Source: Chryseobacterium rhizosphaerae
Lineage (GTDB): Bacteria; Bacteroidota; Bacteroidia; Flavobacteriales; Weeksellaceae
DNA length: 64,000 nucleotides
NCBI RefSeq assembly: GCF_003385455.1
Contig: NZ_QNUF01000007.1
Coordinates: forward strand, 124,001-188,000
Direction: 5' to 3'
The notes under the pieces are model-generated. The model worked only from the letters and a program-made list of their open reading frames with translations. It was not told the DNA's origin and did not search any database. The first letter of the stretch is position 1. Each line of letters opens with the position of its first letter. Below are positions 8,909 to 17,587 of the stretch, one piece after another. A program made the position numbers and the translations under genes.

Positions 8909-9706
8909 TTAAAGTTCAATAAAATTGACAGCCATTTTATTTTCTGTTTTTAAATACTCCTTGGGAGTGAGCCCTGTACTGGTCTTAAAGTCCCTGATCA
9001 GATGAGACTGATCTGCATATCCTGCATGATAAGAAAGGTCTGTCATATTTTCATCCCCAATTCCTTTATTGATAAGACTTAAGAAGTAATGAAGCCTGGT
9101 AATACCGCTGTACTTTTTAGGGGATAGCCCCATATAATTCTCAAATTTCCTTTCCAGATGGCGCTCAGAGTATCCTGTAAATTTTTCCAGCTCCCTGGAT
9201 GATACAGAACCTTTATTCTGAAGAATATATTGCTGTACTCCTCTTATCAAATGATAATCAGACCCTATTTCAGCAGACAAAAATTCAGTAAAAAAAATAT
9301 TAAGGCTGTTAATTACTGATAAAGGATCTGTCCTATTGAAAAGCTTTTCCTGAAATGGATGCAATTGATCGTGTAATACATCTTCTGCAGAAATAATCTG
9401 ATTTCGAATCTCCTTAGCAGAAACCTTTAAAAGGATATTGAAAAAATAAGGCTGAAACACTACAGCCAATAAAGAAAACCGACCTTTGGAATAAAAATCC
9501 CTGTAACTATGTAAAGCTCCATAAAAAAATGAAAGAGGCATCCGATCAACCGAAATATGGGAATACAAATTCATATTTCCCGATAGGATAAGGCCTGTAC
9601 TCCCATCAGTAAATAGCCTTACATTCTTAGACTCCTCTTCAGAATTCTCCAAGAAGATATAATGCCTGATGAAAGGGGCCAAATGTTTGGGAGGCGAAAT
9701 CTGCAT
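8909..9706 (-). CDS. AraC family transcriptional regulator
   Basis: A 265-residue regulator with a C-terminal AraC/XylS DNA-binding domain: the two helix-turn-helix units are around SSRELEKFTGYSERHLERKF and DLSYHAGYADQSHLIRDF, ending in the family signature TGLTPKEYL. The N-terminal part (HLAPFIRHYIFLEN, SFFYGALHSYRDF) resembles the DUF6597-type ligand-binding domain common in AraC proteins of Bacteroidota. It is encoded just upstream of the nitrilase on the same strand, so it probably regulates that gene. The ligand is unknown. Confidence 0.88.
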   Translation of the reverse strand: MQISPPKHLAPFIRHYIFLENSEEESKNVRLFTDGSTGLILSGNMNLYSHISVDRMPLSFFYGALHSYRDFYSKGRFSLLAVVFQPYFFNILLKVSAKEIRNQIISAEDVLHDQLHPFQEKLFNRTDPLSVINSLNIFFTEFLSAEIGSDYHLIRGVQQYILQNKGSVSSRELEKFTGYSERHLERKFENYMGLSPKKYSGITRLHYFLSLINKGIGDENMTDLSYHAGYADQSHLIRDFKTSTGLTPKEYLKTENKMAVNFIEL

Positions 9707-9963
9707 CCATCAAATGTACATAAAATCTTTTTCAACTGACCTATTGAGTCTTGTCAACAAAACACATCTGATAACAAAATATATAAGAATTCCTGAATAA
9801 AATGTAAACAGGTTCTTACCAAAAAAAATATTTTTTTAGGCTATGGTACCACATTTTATTTCGGTTTGGTCGGGTATTTGAATGTTTTAGTGCATATTAT
9901 TCATGATCACTCTATAGAATAATTTTCTTTTTAATAATCAACCAATCACTAAAATATAATACA

Positions 9964-10470
9964 ATGTCAACACAAAATCTCACCCATCTCGAAGCGATCA
10001 AAAAGATCAAGGAACTGTCGGAAAATGCAAAAATATGTATGTTCTGTACAGAACTGGAAACCGCTCCTGTCAATTCACGGCCAATGACTTTACAGGAAAC
10101 AGATGACAGCGGTAATCTATGGTTTATAAGCAGTGGAACCAGCAATAAAAATTTTGAAATAAAAGAAGACCGCAGAGTACAGCTGTTTTTTATGAATAAC
10201 AGTGATGCTCAGTATCTTTCTGTTTATGGACAGGCTTCTGTGTATAAAGACAAAGCCACCATAGAAGACAAATGGTCTCCTCTGGCAAAGGCATGGTTTG
10301 ACGGAAAAGATGACCCAAAGGTCACCATCATTCGTGTAGAACCCAAGGAAACATATTATTGGGATACCAAAGCCGGCAAACTGGTCAGCCTGTTTAAGTT
10401 TGTAAGCTCAGCAATTACAGGGCATAAAACGGATAACTCTGATGGTGTAGAAGGAAATGCCATCATATAA
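9964..10470 (+). CDS. Pyridoxamine 5'-phosphate oxidase-like general stress protein
   Basis: A 168-residue split-barrel flavin-binding protein like general stress protein 26. Typical segments are CMFCTELETAPVNSRPMTLQ, GNLWFISSGTSNKNFEIK and VQLFFMNNSDAQYLSVYGQA; the C-terminal part has YYWDTKAGKLVSLFKF. Such proteins bind FMN or FAD and are often stress-induced; the reaction is unknown. It stands alone, with 257 bp of untranslated DNA upstream and a long inverted repeat immediately downstream. Confidence 0.87.
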   Translation: MSTQNLTHLEAIKKIKELSENAKICMFCTELETAPVNSRPMTLQETDDSGNLWFISSGTSNKNFEIKEDRRVQLFFMNNSDAQYLSVYGQASVYKDKATIEDKWSPLAKAWFDGKDDPKVTIIRVEPKETYYWDTKAGKLVSLFKFVSSAITGHKTDNSDGVEGNAII

Positions 10471-10516
10471 TGGTCTGTCAGTACCTGAAAATACACATCA
10501 GAAGCACCTGATATAA

Positions 10517-10584
10517 ATTCCCACAGATCTCATGAATTTCACCGAGCAGAAAAAGCTGTGAAACCAATGGAATCTGTGGGAATT
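10517..10584. repeat. Palindromic intergenic element
   Basis: Thirteen-base arms AATTCCCACAGAT (10517-10529) and ATCTGTGGGAATT (10572-10584) are perfectly complementary and flank a 42-base loop. It lies between convergent genes. Arm length and loop size look more like a small palindromic repeat unit than a simple terminator; the sequence style (CCCACAGAT) resembles dispersed repeats of Chryseobacterium, which is from memory and unverified. Confidence 0.5.
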
Positions 10585-10628
10585 GGTGTATAAGTGATAC
10601 AAATTATTTGAAACCGGTTTATCCGGTG

Positions 10629-11510
10629 CTATCTTAACCCGCTAAGAATCTTTTTCAGCTCTTCAGACTCACTTTCTATTAAAGGTTGTAAAGGGCTTCT
10701 CAGACTTCCACCGTCTTCTCCCAGAATACTGAGTCCGGCCTTAACCGCTCTGGGTAAGCCTTTACTGACAATAAATTTCAGAAGATCAAACTGCTGATAA
10801 AAAATATCTTTGGCTTTTCCCAGATTTCCTTCTTCAACAGCATTGTACAAACTGATATTCAATTCAGGAATAAGATTAGGAGCGGCAGTACACCAACCTC
10901 TGGCACCTGCAGAAAAAGCAGCCAATGCCAAAGGATTTGAACCATTGTAAAAAGCGACATCCTCTCCCAGCTCTCTTCTTAAATAATGCATTCTCTGAAC
11001 ATCCCCGGAACTTTCCTTGATCATAGTCACATTGGGAATTTCAAACAATCTTTTCAAAAGAGCCGGAGACATGTCTACTCCACTGGTTGCCGGATTATTA
11101 TAAGCCATAATCGGAATGGAAATTTTACCGGCTACAGCATCATAATGGGCTACAATTTCATCATCGGTAAGTTTCCAGTAGCTCATGGGAATAATCATTA
11201 CCGCATCTGCCCCGGCCTTCTCTGCAAACCGGGCGTGGTGAATGGTCTTTTCTGTAGTAAGATTGGATACTCCTACCAAGGTGGGAATTCTTCCTTTTAC
11301 CTGTTCTATAGTAGCTTCTGTAACGGCTTCCTTTTCCTCATCAGATAAATAAGGCATTACTCCGGTACTTCCTAAAGGAGCAAGCCCATGGCTTCCGGAT
11401 GTAATCAGTCTTTCCACCAAGTGTTTGAAAAGAGGAATATTCACCTTCTCATGGTCATCAAAAGGAGTAATCGGATAGGCAATTATCCCTTTAAACGGAA
11501 CATTTTTCAT
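10629..11510 (-). CDS. Dihydrodipicolinate synthase/N-acetylneuraminate lyase family aldolase
   Basis: A 293-residue class I aldolase. The Schiff-base lysine is Lys165 (TMIKESSGD) and the catalytic tyrosine is Tyr137 (IMAYNNPATSG). The substrate-binding loop reads GSTGVMPYLS instead of the GTTGE of lysine-biosynthetic DapA, so this is probably a catabolic or otherwise specialised family member. It follows a cupin gene by 38 bp on the same strand, and both are divergent from a MocR-type regulator, suggesting a small regulated catabolic unit. The substrate is unknown. Confidence 0.88.
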   Translation of the reverse strand: MKNVPFKGIIAYPITPFDDHEKVNIPLFKHLVERLITSGSHGLAPLGSTGVMPYLSDEEKEAVTEATIEQVKGRIPTLVGVSNLTTEKTIHHARFAEKAGADAVMIIPMSYWKLTDDEIVAHYDAVAGKISIPIMAYNNPATSGVDMSPALLKRLFEIPNVTMIKESSGDVQRMHYLRRELGEDVAFYNGSNPLALAAFSAGARGWCTAAPNLIPELNISLYNAVEEGNLGKAKDIFYQQFDLLKFIVSKGLPRAVKAGLSILGEDGGSLRSPLQPLIESESEELKKILSGLR

Positions 11511-11548
11511 ACTTATTTTATTTAAAATTAGAAATGACGACGATCAAA

Positions 11549-12004
11549 CTAAAGGTCTCTACCCTCTTCCTCTCTTAATGCAACCCCTAAATTCTGCAGT
11601 TGGGGTGCATTTTCACAGGCAATGTATTTAGCCGGTTCTGTATCGCTTAGATTCTGATGTTTATGCCATGCCCATGAAGGAATATAAACGGCATCTCCGG
11701 CTTCCCAATGTACTCTTTCATCTTCCACTTCTGTCCACCCTTTACCTTCAATGACATACAACACCGTTTCGTAGGTATGACGGTGCCTGTTGGTCTGTTG
11801 ACCGGGTAATAAGCCTCCAATAGTCATACTTACATTCTTACTGGGAAGATCAACAAAAAAAACAGGATGTTTTCTTTCAGTTGAAAACTGATTGTGTTCG
11901 CCTGCATTTTCTACATTTTTATGGATTAAATGACTTGGCTTTGCATATTTTGGTCTTGCAAAGGTTTCGTGGAAATCTTTAGAACTGAATTCTTTTTTGT
12001 TCAT
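11549..12004 (-). CDS. Cupin domain protein
   Basis: A single cupin beta-barrel of about 151 residues. Motif 1 (RHRHTYETVLYVIEGKG) gives His-His-Glu metal ligands and motif 2 (AGDAVYIPSWAWHKHQN) gives a further His. The start at 12004 (NKKEFSSKDF) is chosen because a minus-strand TAnnTTTG element lies at 12043-12050; the upstream ATG at 12046 would sit inside that promoter. It is probably co-transcribed with the DHDPS-like aldolase and regulated by the divergent MocR protein. It may be a dioxygenase or isomerase; the substrate is unknown. Confidence 0.82.
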   Translation of the reverse strand: MNKKEFSSKDFHETFARPKYAKPSHLIHKNVENAGEHNQFSTERKHPVFFVDLPSKNVSMTIGGLLPGQQTNRHRHTYETVLYVIEGKGWTEVEDERVHWEAGDAVYIPSWAWHKHQNLSDTEPAKYIACENAPQLQNLGVALREEEGRDL

Positions 12005-12042
12005 GATTTTAAAATTATAATGGTTTCGTGCTTTATTGCATG

Positions 12043-12062
12043 ACAAAATTATTCTATATTTG
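12043..12062. promoter_or_regulatory. Back-to-back divergent -7 elements (cupin / MocR)
   Basis: TAATTTTG on the minus strand (12050-12043) and TATATTTG on the plus strand (12055-12062) both fit TAnnTTTG and are only 4 bp apart, so the two promoters overlap. TGGACT (12061-12066) and AGTCCA (12099-12104) form a spaced inverted repeat next to them. A MocR protein bound here could switch both genes. Confidence 0.5.
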
Positions 12063-12105
12063 GACTGTTTAAATGATTCAGTTTTTACATAAATAGATAG
12101 TCCAG

Positions 12106-13545
12106 ATGTTACGACCTTGGAAATTAGAATTTGAAATTAACAGAAAGCTTGATAAAGCAGTCTATCTGCAGATTGCAGATAGTATTATTACTGATATCCG
12201 TTCCGGGAGGCTAAAACCCGGAGATGCCCTTCCCGGCAGCCGGAATTTAGCAGCTTCACTACAGATTAACAGAAATACTGTGGTAGAAGCTTATCAGGTG
12301 CTGATCAATGAGGAATGGGTTATTTCTAAAGAAAGAAAAGGAATTTTCGTATCGGATCAGCTGCCTGCTTTACAGCATAAAAGGGCACATAAAAGTATCG
12401 GCAATCAGGATCAGCCTATGAAGTCAGGAGGAATACTGATTAATTTTGATGATGGTCATCCGGACAGTAAAATTGCCCCTGTAACGGAACTGGCCAGAGC
12501 ATACAGACAGATATTCAGTATCAAGGCCAAATGGCAGATGATGGGTTATGGAGATGAACACGGAGATATAGAGTTCCGGAATATGATTGCCAAAATGCTG
12601 AACCATCAGCGTGGCATGCAGATCCATGATCATGAAATATCCATTACCAGAGGGAGTCAGATGGCCATGTTTTTAACTGCTCAGAGTCTTTTAACCTCAG
12701 GTGACCAGGTGATTGTAGAAGATCCCGGATATCAGCCGGCATGGCAGGCTTTTGAATATGCCGGAGCGACATTACTGCATGTTTCTGTAGATAAAGAAGG
12801 AATCAATATTGAAGCTATTGAAGAACTTTTAGCTCAGCACAACCGCATAAAAGCAATCTATATTACCCCTCACAGGCAGTATCCCACCACCGTTACCTTA
12901 AGTTTATCAAGAAGGTTAAGGTTAATAGAACTCTCTAATCAATATAATATTACGATCATTGAAGATGATTATGATAATGAATTTCATTTCGGATACCGCC
13001 CTATCCTTCCTATTTCAAGCTTTCCGGAGCTCCGGCATTATGTGTACATCGGAACACTGAGTAAGGTAGTAGCACCTGCATTAAGGATTGGCTATCTGGC
13101 AACCAAAAACCAGGAGTTATTAAAAAAAATTGGCAGCCTGAGAAAGATTATTGATGTTCACGGAGATGTTATCATGGAACAGGCGGTTCTTCAGCTGATC
13201 AAAGAAGGAGCTGTAAAAAAACACATTAAAAAAGCAACCGTTCATTATAAAAGTAAAAGAGATTTTACGTTTAGTATTTTGAAAAAGTACATGACGGATG
13301 TTGCCGACTTTACATTGCCTGAAGGCGGGCTGGCATTTTGGGTCGTTCCTAAAAAAAAGTTGAACTGGGATCTGGCAACCGCTGTATTGCTTGAAAGAAA
13401 TATCAGAATCATTCATCCTAAACAATACAGTCAAAATGATGTCAATGGCTTTAGATTGAGCTATGGTGCACTTACAAAAGAACAGTTGGAGCAAAGCATA
13501 CAGGTTATTTCTGAGGTCCTGACCTCGCTTTCTCAAAAAACATGA
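12106..13545 (+). CDS. MocR-type regulator (GntR HTH fused to aminotransferase fold)
   Basis: A 479-residue fusion: an N-terminal GntR winged helix (about residues 10-80, with LKPGDALPGSRNLAASLQINRNTVVEAYQVL) and a fold-type I aminotransferase domain. The PLP-binding lysine is Lys320 in GTLSKVVAPALRIGYL, and IIEDDYDNEFH supplies the PLP-ring aspartate. MocR proteins use PLP or its adducts as effectors and usually bind direct repeats near divergent genes. The divergent cupin/aldolase pair is the obvious target; autoregulation is likely. It need not be PdxR, because no pyridoxal synthase gene is nearby. Confidence 0.9.
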   Translation: MLRPWKLEFEINRKLDKAVYLQIADSIITDIRSGRLKPGDALPGSRNLAASLQINRNTVVEAYQVLINEEWVISKERKGIFVSDQLPALQHKRAHKSIGNQDQPMKSGGILINFDDGHPDSKIAPVTELARAYRQIFSIKAKWQMMGYGDEHGDIEFRNMIAKMLNHQRGMQIHDHEISITRGSQMAMFLTAQSLLTSGDQVIVEDPGYQPAWQAFEYAGATLLHVSVDKEGINIEAIEELLAQHNRIKAIYITPHRQYPTTVTLSLSRRLRLIELSNQYNITIIEDDYDNEFHFGYRPILPISSFPELRHYVYIGTLSKVVAPALRIGYLATKNQELLKKIGSLRKIIDVHGDVIMEQAVLQLIKEGAVKKHIKKATVHYKSKRDFTFSILKKYMTDVADFTLPEGGLAFWVVPKKKLNWDLATAVLLERNIRIIHPKQYSQNDVNGFRLSYGALTKEQLEQSIQVISEVLTSLSQKT

Positions 13546-13766
13546 TACGTAGAATGCTATCATACATCAGTCTATATGAATCTCAACATTGCAAATATTT
13601 AAAACACATGAGAACACTTTAGCAAGTTTAAAATAATATCGCATAAGTAAGTGCACTTAAGATGAAAATCAAAGATTTTTTAAAATTTCAGTGTACTTTA
13701 TATGCGCAAAGCTGGAAACTTTTGTAACTTTTGTGGTTACAAAGAAAGTTTTAATCCTAGGGTTGG

Positions 13767-13780
13767 ATTCCTACGGAATG
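13767..13780. repeat. Short palindromic repeat ATTCCTACGGAATG
   Basis: This near-palindrome occurs in the intergenic region after the MocR gene, and close relatives occur twice as an inverted pair at 54940-55011. The rest of 13546-13803 holds no gene-like frame. Confidence 0.35.
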
Positions 13781-13803
13781 ACAAACATATACCCGTAAAA
13801 AAT

Positions 13804-13828
13804 AAAATCCCGCTTAAAACGGGATTTT
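13804..13828 (-). terminator. Terminator of the T9SS protein gene
   Basis: AAAATCCCG and CGGGATTTT form a strong GC-capped stem with a T-rich tail on the minus strand, a few bases after the stop at 13834. Confidence 0.75.
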
Positions 13829-13833
13829 TATAT

Positions 13834-14607
13834 TTAGTTTTTGATAAACTTAGCATTGAGCTCACCTATTTTATAAAAATAATTCCCTTTAGGAAGCCCT
13901 TCAACATCAATAGAAACAAGATTTTCTACAGAGCCGAAAGATTTGTTAAGAACAAGTTTACCGGACATATCATAAATTTCTACTGTATGGGAACCGTTTA
14001 AAGGATTCATAATGTTAAGAGTCTTCTGAGCGGGTATGGGAAATGCTGAAATTTTACTTTTAGCCTGAACCTCTCTGGCAGAAAGTGATGTAGTCGGTAA
14101 ATTATATATTTCAGTTGAATCGGTTTCCTGATTGAATAGTCTCAGCTTATTGGTATTGGTGGTGGCATCGTGATAAATATTAATATCATACTCATCGCTA
14201 AACCGATAATTGGGACCAAACTCATGCAATACATTTCCATCCTCGCTGTAAATACGTATGATGTATTCTCTTTCGGATGTTGTACTGTTATATCTTTCAA
14301 ATGTAACGATGATTTCCAGTTTATTATCGGTATTAAAAATATTTTTAGATAGCACAAAATTGTTTTTATACTGGTCTATAAACATAGAATATCCTGCCGG
14401 TACAGAGGGCGTAAACTGCTTATATAGGGAATAATCAGCTTTGTAGATCTTAACCTGAGTAATATTAAATCCGGTAGAATAATAAAAGGTCTCATTGGTA
14501 TTGGTATAGACTTGAAGATTTTCAGAACTGAAATTTTTGCCGAGTGTTATCTGACCAAAAAATAAACTTCCGGCAGCCATTGCCAGTGTTACCATAAACT
14601 TTTTCAT
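13834..14607 (-). CDS. Exported protein with T9SS type A sorting domain, unknown function
   Basis: A 257-residue secreted protein. An N-terminal signal peptide (KKFMVTLAMAAGSLFFGQ) is followed by a beta-rich, polar middle region without a family I recognise, and a C-terminal type A sorting domain of about 70 residues beginning SAFPIPAQKTLNIMNP and containing VEIYDMSGKLV and LPKGNYFYKI. The sorting domain directs export through the type IX system and removal or anchoring at the cell surface. It stands alone with a strong terminator; expression control is not visible. Confidence 0.82.
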   Translation of the reverse strand: MKKFMVTLAMAAGSLFFGQITLGKNFSSENLQVYTNTNETFYYSTGFNITQVKIYKADYSLYKQFTPSVPAGYSMFIDQYKNNFVLSKNIFNTDNKLEIIVTFERYNSTTSEREYIIRIYSEDGNVLHEFGPNYRFSDEYDINIYHDATTNTNKLRLFNQETDSTEIYNLPTTSLSAREVQAKSKISAFPIPAQKTLNIMNPLNGSHTVEIYDMSGKLVLNKSFGSVENLVSIDVEGLPKGNYFYKIGELNAKFIKN

Positions 14608-14720
14608 AGGTATTGATTTTTAAACACGACAAAGGTATACTCCGCAGTAAGGACTACCTTACGGAAATCCGTATGGAATGGAGAATTCTAAGGACATGTA
14701 TACCATTAAGATATTAAAAT

Positions 14721-14755
14721 AAAAATCCATCGACCGCCTGTGTCAATGGATTTTT
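14721..14755 (-). terminator. Terminator of the WrbA-RidA fusion gene
   Basis: AAAAATCCATCGAC pairs with GTCAATGGATTTTT (one wobble), T-rich on the minus-strand 3' side. It lies 69 bp past the stop at 14824. Confidence 0.65.
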
Positions 14756-14823
14756 ATGTATACGAAACCTGTGTACTTCAAATGATACATACAGGTGAAC
14801 GAATCTGATCATCTAAAAAGCGG

Positions 14824-15960
14824 TTATTCCACTTCAAAAATCGCCTGAATTTCAACGGAAGAGTTTACAGGAATAGAAGACGCTCCCAACGTTCCTCTGG
14901 CATGCTTTCCTTTTTCTCCAAAAACCTCAACACTAAGATCCGAAGCAACATTCATCAGCTCAGCATGTTTGGTATAATCATCTTTGGTATTAAAAATTCC
15001 AGTAAGCTGAACACATTGCTTTACCCGACTTAAATCTCCTCCTGCAGCTTCTCTCAGCACAGACAGAACATTCAACATGGTAACTTTGGTCGCCTCTTTT
15101 ACCTGCTGTTCGTTCACCTCAACTCCCAGTTTTCCGGGATTAAGTATTTTTCCGTCTTTTAAGGCTACCTGATTGATAAAAACAAGGTTTCCGGAACGGA
15201 CAAACGGCTGGTAATTTCCGGCAGGTTTGGGAACCTGTGGAAGAACAATATTTTTTTGTTTTAAAATTTCATTGAAATCCTGGTGGTTTTCAACAACGGG
15301 TATCCCTTTTTTTGAATGCGTATCCTTTAACGCTAAAGCCACTTTTGCAAAATTTTTCCCTTGCAGCTCTGCCAGATGGCGCTCCCCTTTTGTAGGTCTT
15401 TCCACATCTTTTAAAGAAGCCATACTGGTCACTCCTAAGACTGTATTTCCCTGTGGGATCGCTTTGTTAAGTTCTTCGGTACCACGGATTCCGTTAGAGA
15501 CCAAAACCATTCCATGTACGGCAAGACTGTTCCAGAATGCCTGAAGGGCAAGCTCTTTTCCGGCACCACTTCCTGCAGACATAAAAACCGTTGCAGGAAC
15601 TCCTTCCAATGCATGACTGGTCCAGAGCTGAACTGTTTTAGATAAAAACTCACTCATTCCGGTGCTTATGTTTCCAAAATAAACAGGAGAACCAAAAGCA
15701 ATTCCATCATAAGTACCAAGCTCATCTACTGTTGCTATCGGTATATTTTTTAAAATCGGGTTTTGGGATGCCTTGACTAGCTTAATATAGGAAACTGCAT
15801 TGTTTTCGCTTTCAATTCCTTTAGCTATTTCCTTAGCCAGTTCGTAAGTTCCTCCATTATCCGAATGGATGAGAACCAATACTTTAGCTTTATTCTGTGC
15901 CATGATGTTGATGGTGTTAAATAGTAAAATTAAAATAAAAAAAGAACATATTTTTTTCAT
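14824..15960 (-). CDS. Exported flavodoxin-like (WrbA-type) and RidA fusion protein
   Basis: A 378-residue two-domain protein. A signal peptide (residues 1-21, ending IMAQ) precedes a WrbA/flavodoxin-like domain (about 25-190) with KVLVLIHSDNGGTYELAKEI, GSPVYFGNISTGMSEFL and the GSGAGKELAL loop. Residues about 245-378 form a RidA/YjgF domain with GNLVFINQVAL and the conserved arginine in HARGTLGASSIPVNSSVE. Quinone-reductase-like and enamine-deaminase-like domains joined on an exported polypeptide are unusual, since both families are normally cytoplasmic. It is divergent from an AraC regulator, which probably controls it. Confidence 0.85.
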   Translation of the reverse strand: MKKICSFFILILLFNTINIMAQNKAKVLVLIHSDNGGTYELAKEIAKGIESENNAVSYIKLVKASQNPILKNIPIATVDELGTYDGIAFGSPVYFGNISTGMSEFLSKTVQLWTSHALEGVPATVFMSAGSGAGKELALQAFWNSLAVHGMVLVSNGIRGTEELNKAIPQGNTVLGVTSMASLKDVERPTKGERHLAELQGKNFAKVALALKDTHSKKGIPVVENHQDFNEILKQKNIVLPQVPKPAGNYQPFVRSGNLVFINQVALKDGKILNPGKLGVEVNEQQVKEATKVTMLNVLSVLREAAGGDLSRVKQCVQLTGIFNTKDDYTKHAELMNVASDLSVEVFGEKGKHARGTLGASSIPVNSSVEIQAIFEVE

Positions 15961-15986
15961 TCTGAATAAGATATAAGTTTATAGTA

Positions 15987-16018
15987 CAAATTTAGTATTG
16001 TCGTTTTTATTAAATTTG
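15987..16018. promoter_or_regulatory. Divergent -7 elements between fusion gene and AraC gene
   Basis: TAAATTTG on the minus strand (15994-15987) and TAAATTTG on the plus strand (16011-16018) both fit TAnnTTTG and point at the two divergent genes. No clear -33 elements were found. Confidence 0.45.
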
Positions 16019-16044
16019 CCAAAAAATATATACAAAACGTCAAT

Positions 16045-16854
16045 ATGAAATGTGGACTGATTGAGAAAACAGAAAGCCAGTTTGTAGATACCATAGAAAA
16101 AGAAGCTTATGTATGGTGTGAAAAAAACTGGAAGCACGACGAATACGAACATGTACATCACCGTGCCCAACTTACATTCGTAGAGGAAGGCTACCAGTAT
16201 TTTCATATTGACCAGAAAATCTATCTTGTTCCACAATATCATGTGATCTGGGTTCCTTCCGGAAAAGCACACAAAATAACTTCCGAAGCAAAGACGGTCA
16301 ACCTGATGCTGTTTTTATTTAAATCTGTTTTTGATGATGAATTTTACCAGCATGTTCAGGTATTTGCTGTTCCGCCCGTTCTTAAAGAAATGCTTCTCTA
16401 TGCCTCAAAATGGAACCAGTCGCTGGTGGAGAATGAAGAACAGGATATTTTTTTTAAAGCTATTTTAAAAAGCCTTCCCAATTTTTGCAGGGAGAGCAAT
16501 GGACTGGAAATTCCCGTTCCTATGGATACAAGACTGATCCCCGTTTGTAACGATATCAACTCCAATTTTAAATACAATCTGGATATTGATGCTTTGGCAG
16601 AAAAAGCACAGATGTCGGTAAGAAGTTTACAGAGAATCTTTAAAAATGAAACAGGAATAACATTGCAGAAATACCTTCAGCTGACAAGGATTCTTAAAAG
16701 CATTGAACTTATAGATACCCGACAGTTTACGTTGAGTGAGGTAGCCTATAAAGTAGGTTATCAAAGTCTTTCCGCATTTACTACGTCTTACTTTACGGTA
16801 ATGAAAGTAAAACCGAAACTGAATAAAAATTCAAAAAATGAGGAGCAAAGATGA
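16045..16854 (+). CDS. AraC family transcriptional regulator (cupin sensor type)
   Basis: A 269-residue AraC regulator with an N-terminal cupin-like sensor (HVHHRAQLTFVEEGYQYFHID, VIWVPSGKAHKI) and a C-terminal two-HTH domain (DIDALAEKAQMSVRSLQRIF; TLSEVAYKVGYQSLSAFTTSY, ending MKVKPK). The architecture matches YdeC/AraC regulators that control adjacent single genes. It is divergent from the WrbA-RidA fusion with 84 bp between start codons, so it is the likely regulator of that gene. The effector is unknown. Confidence 0.88.
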   Translation: MKCGLIEKTESQFVDTIEKEAYVWCEKNWKHDEYEHVHHRAQLTFVEEGYQYFHIDQKIYLVPQYHVIWVPSGKAHKITSEAKTVNLMLFLFKSVFDDEFYQHVQVFAVPPVLKEMLLYASKWNQSLVENEEQDIFFKAILKSLPNFCRESNGLEIPVPMDTRLIPVCNDINSNFKYNLDIDALAEKAQMSVRSLQRIFKNETGITLQKYLQLTRILKSIELIDTRQFTLSEVAYKVGYQSLSAFTTSYFTVMKVKPKLNKNSKNEEQR

Positions 16855-16898
16855 GTCTATCATCAACACCGATAATTAAATTTTTCCAATTCGGTGCT

Positions 16899-17399
16899 TT
16901 ATTTTAAAATTAAGATTCTGTTCAGCTCACTTTTAAAACATCCTAAAATGAATTCTGTATAGTATAACTGAGCGTTCAGAGCCTGGGTTTTGGGATGCAG
17001 TTCAAGTTTTTTAGTAAGGATTATCTCTCCTTTATAAGAAAATGAGAAATAAGCAAAGATTCTATAGGCAGAACTTCGGATGGGTGTAGAATAGCCTGTA
17101 GTAGCAATAGACCAATCGGATTCATATAATTTGGCAACCTTTAAAGCCATCGTTTCGGCAATATTTTCCGAAACGCAGTCACAGTCTTCGGCTTCCTGTT
17201 GGTTTACTTTTAATAATCTCACTTTTTCAGGTAAGGTATAAGTAGTCATCCCCCCTTTATAAAACAGGGAAGCACTGGGCATCTGTGAGAAAGCCAACTG
17301 AAGACATCCTGATGTAACGCTTTCAGCCACCGAAATGGTTTCACCAATAGTCATCAGAGACTGACTTATATATTCAAGAAGATTCTGTTGAAATTCCAT
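16899..17399 (-). CDS. CinA C-terminal domain protein (PncC-like NMN amidohydrolase)
   Basis: A stand-alone CinA C-terminal domain of 166 residues, the nicotinamide-nucleotide amidase fold. The family signature is SVAESVTSGCLQLAFSQMPSASLFYKGGMTTYT, with SIATTGYSTPIR as the later conserved loop (usually GxTGxAGP, here degenerate). Canonical PncC deamidates NMN to NaMN in NAD salvage. The loss of the usual GPxGG-like run after GYSTPIR makes enzymatic activity uncertain. It is monocistronic and convergent with the AraC gene. Confidence 0.8.
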   Translation of the reverse strand: MEFQQNLLEYISQSLMTIGETISVAESVTSGCLQLAFSQMPSASLFYKGGMTTYTLPEKVRLLKVNQQEAEDCDCVSENIAETMALKVAKLYESDWSIATTGYSTPIRSSAYRIFAYFSFSYKGEIILTKKLELHPKTQALNAQLYYTEFILGCFKSELNRILILK

Positions 17400-17587
17400 A
17401 GTATTGTATTTTAAATGATTGGGTTAAAAAAAATTGAATATCAGAAGAAGAAACACAATAAAAAGCTGCCGAATAAAACTGCAGCTTTAAAAATGTAAAC
17501 AATACTTAAATGTGATGTGAAGGATATTTTTACTTATGATGGTATACATCTTTTCACTTCCAGATCTCAGGGCTTTCTTGCTTTCCT

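Noticed and set aside
13702..14001. 99-codon plus-strand frame
   Set aside because: It overlaps the terminator and the clear T9SS sorting-domain coding on the other strand; composition is that of an antisense shadow.
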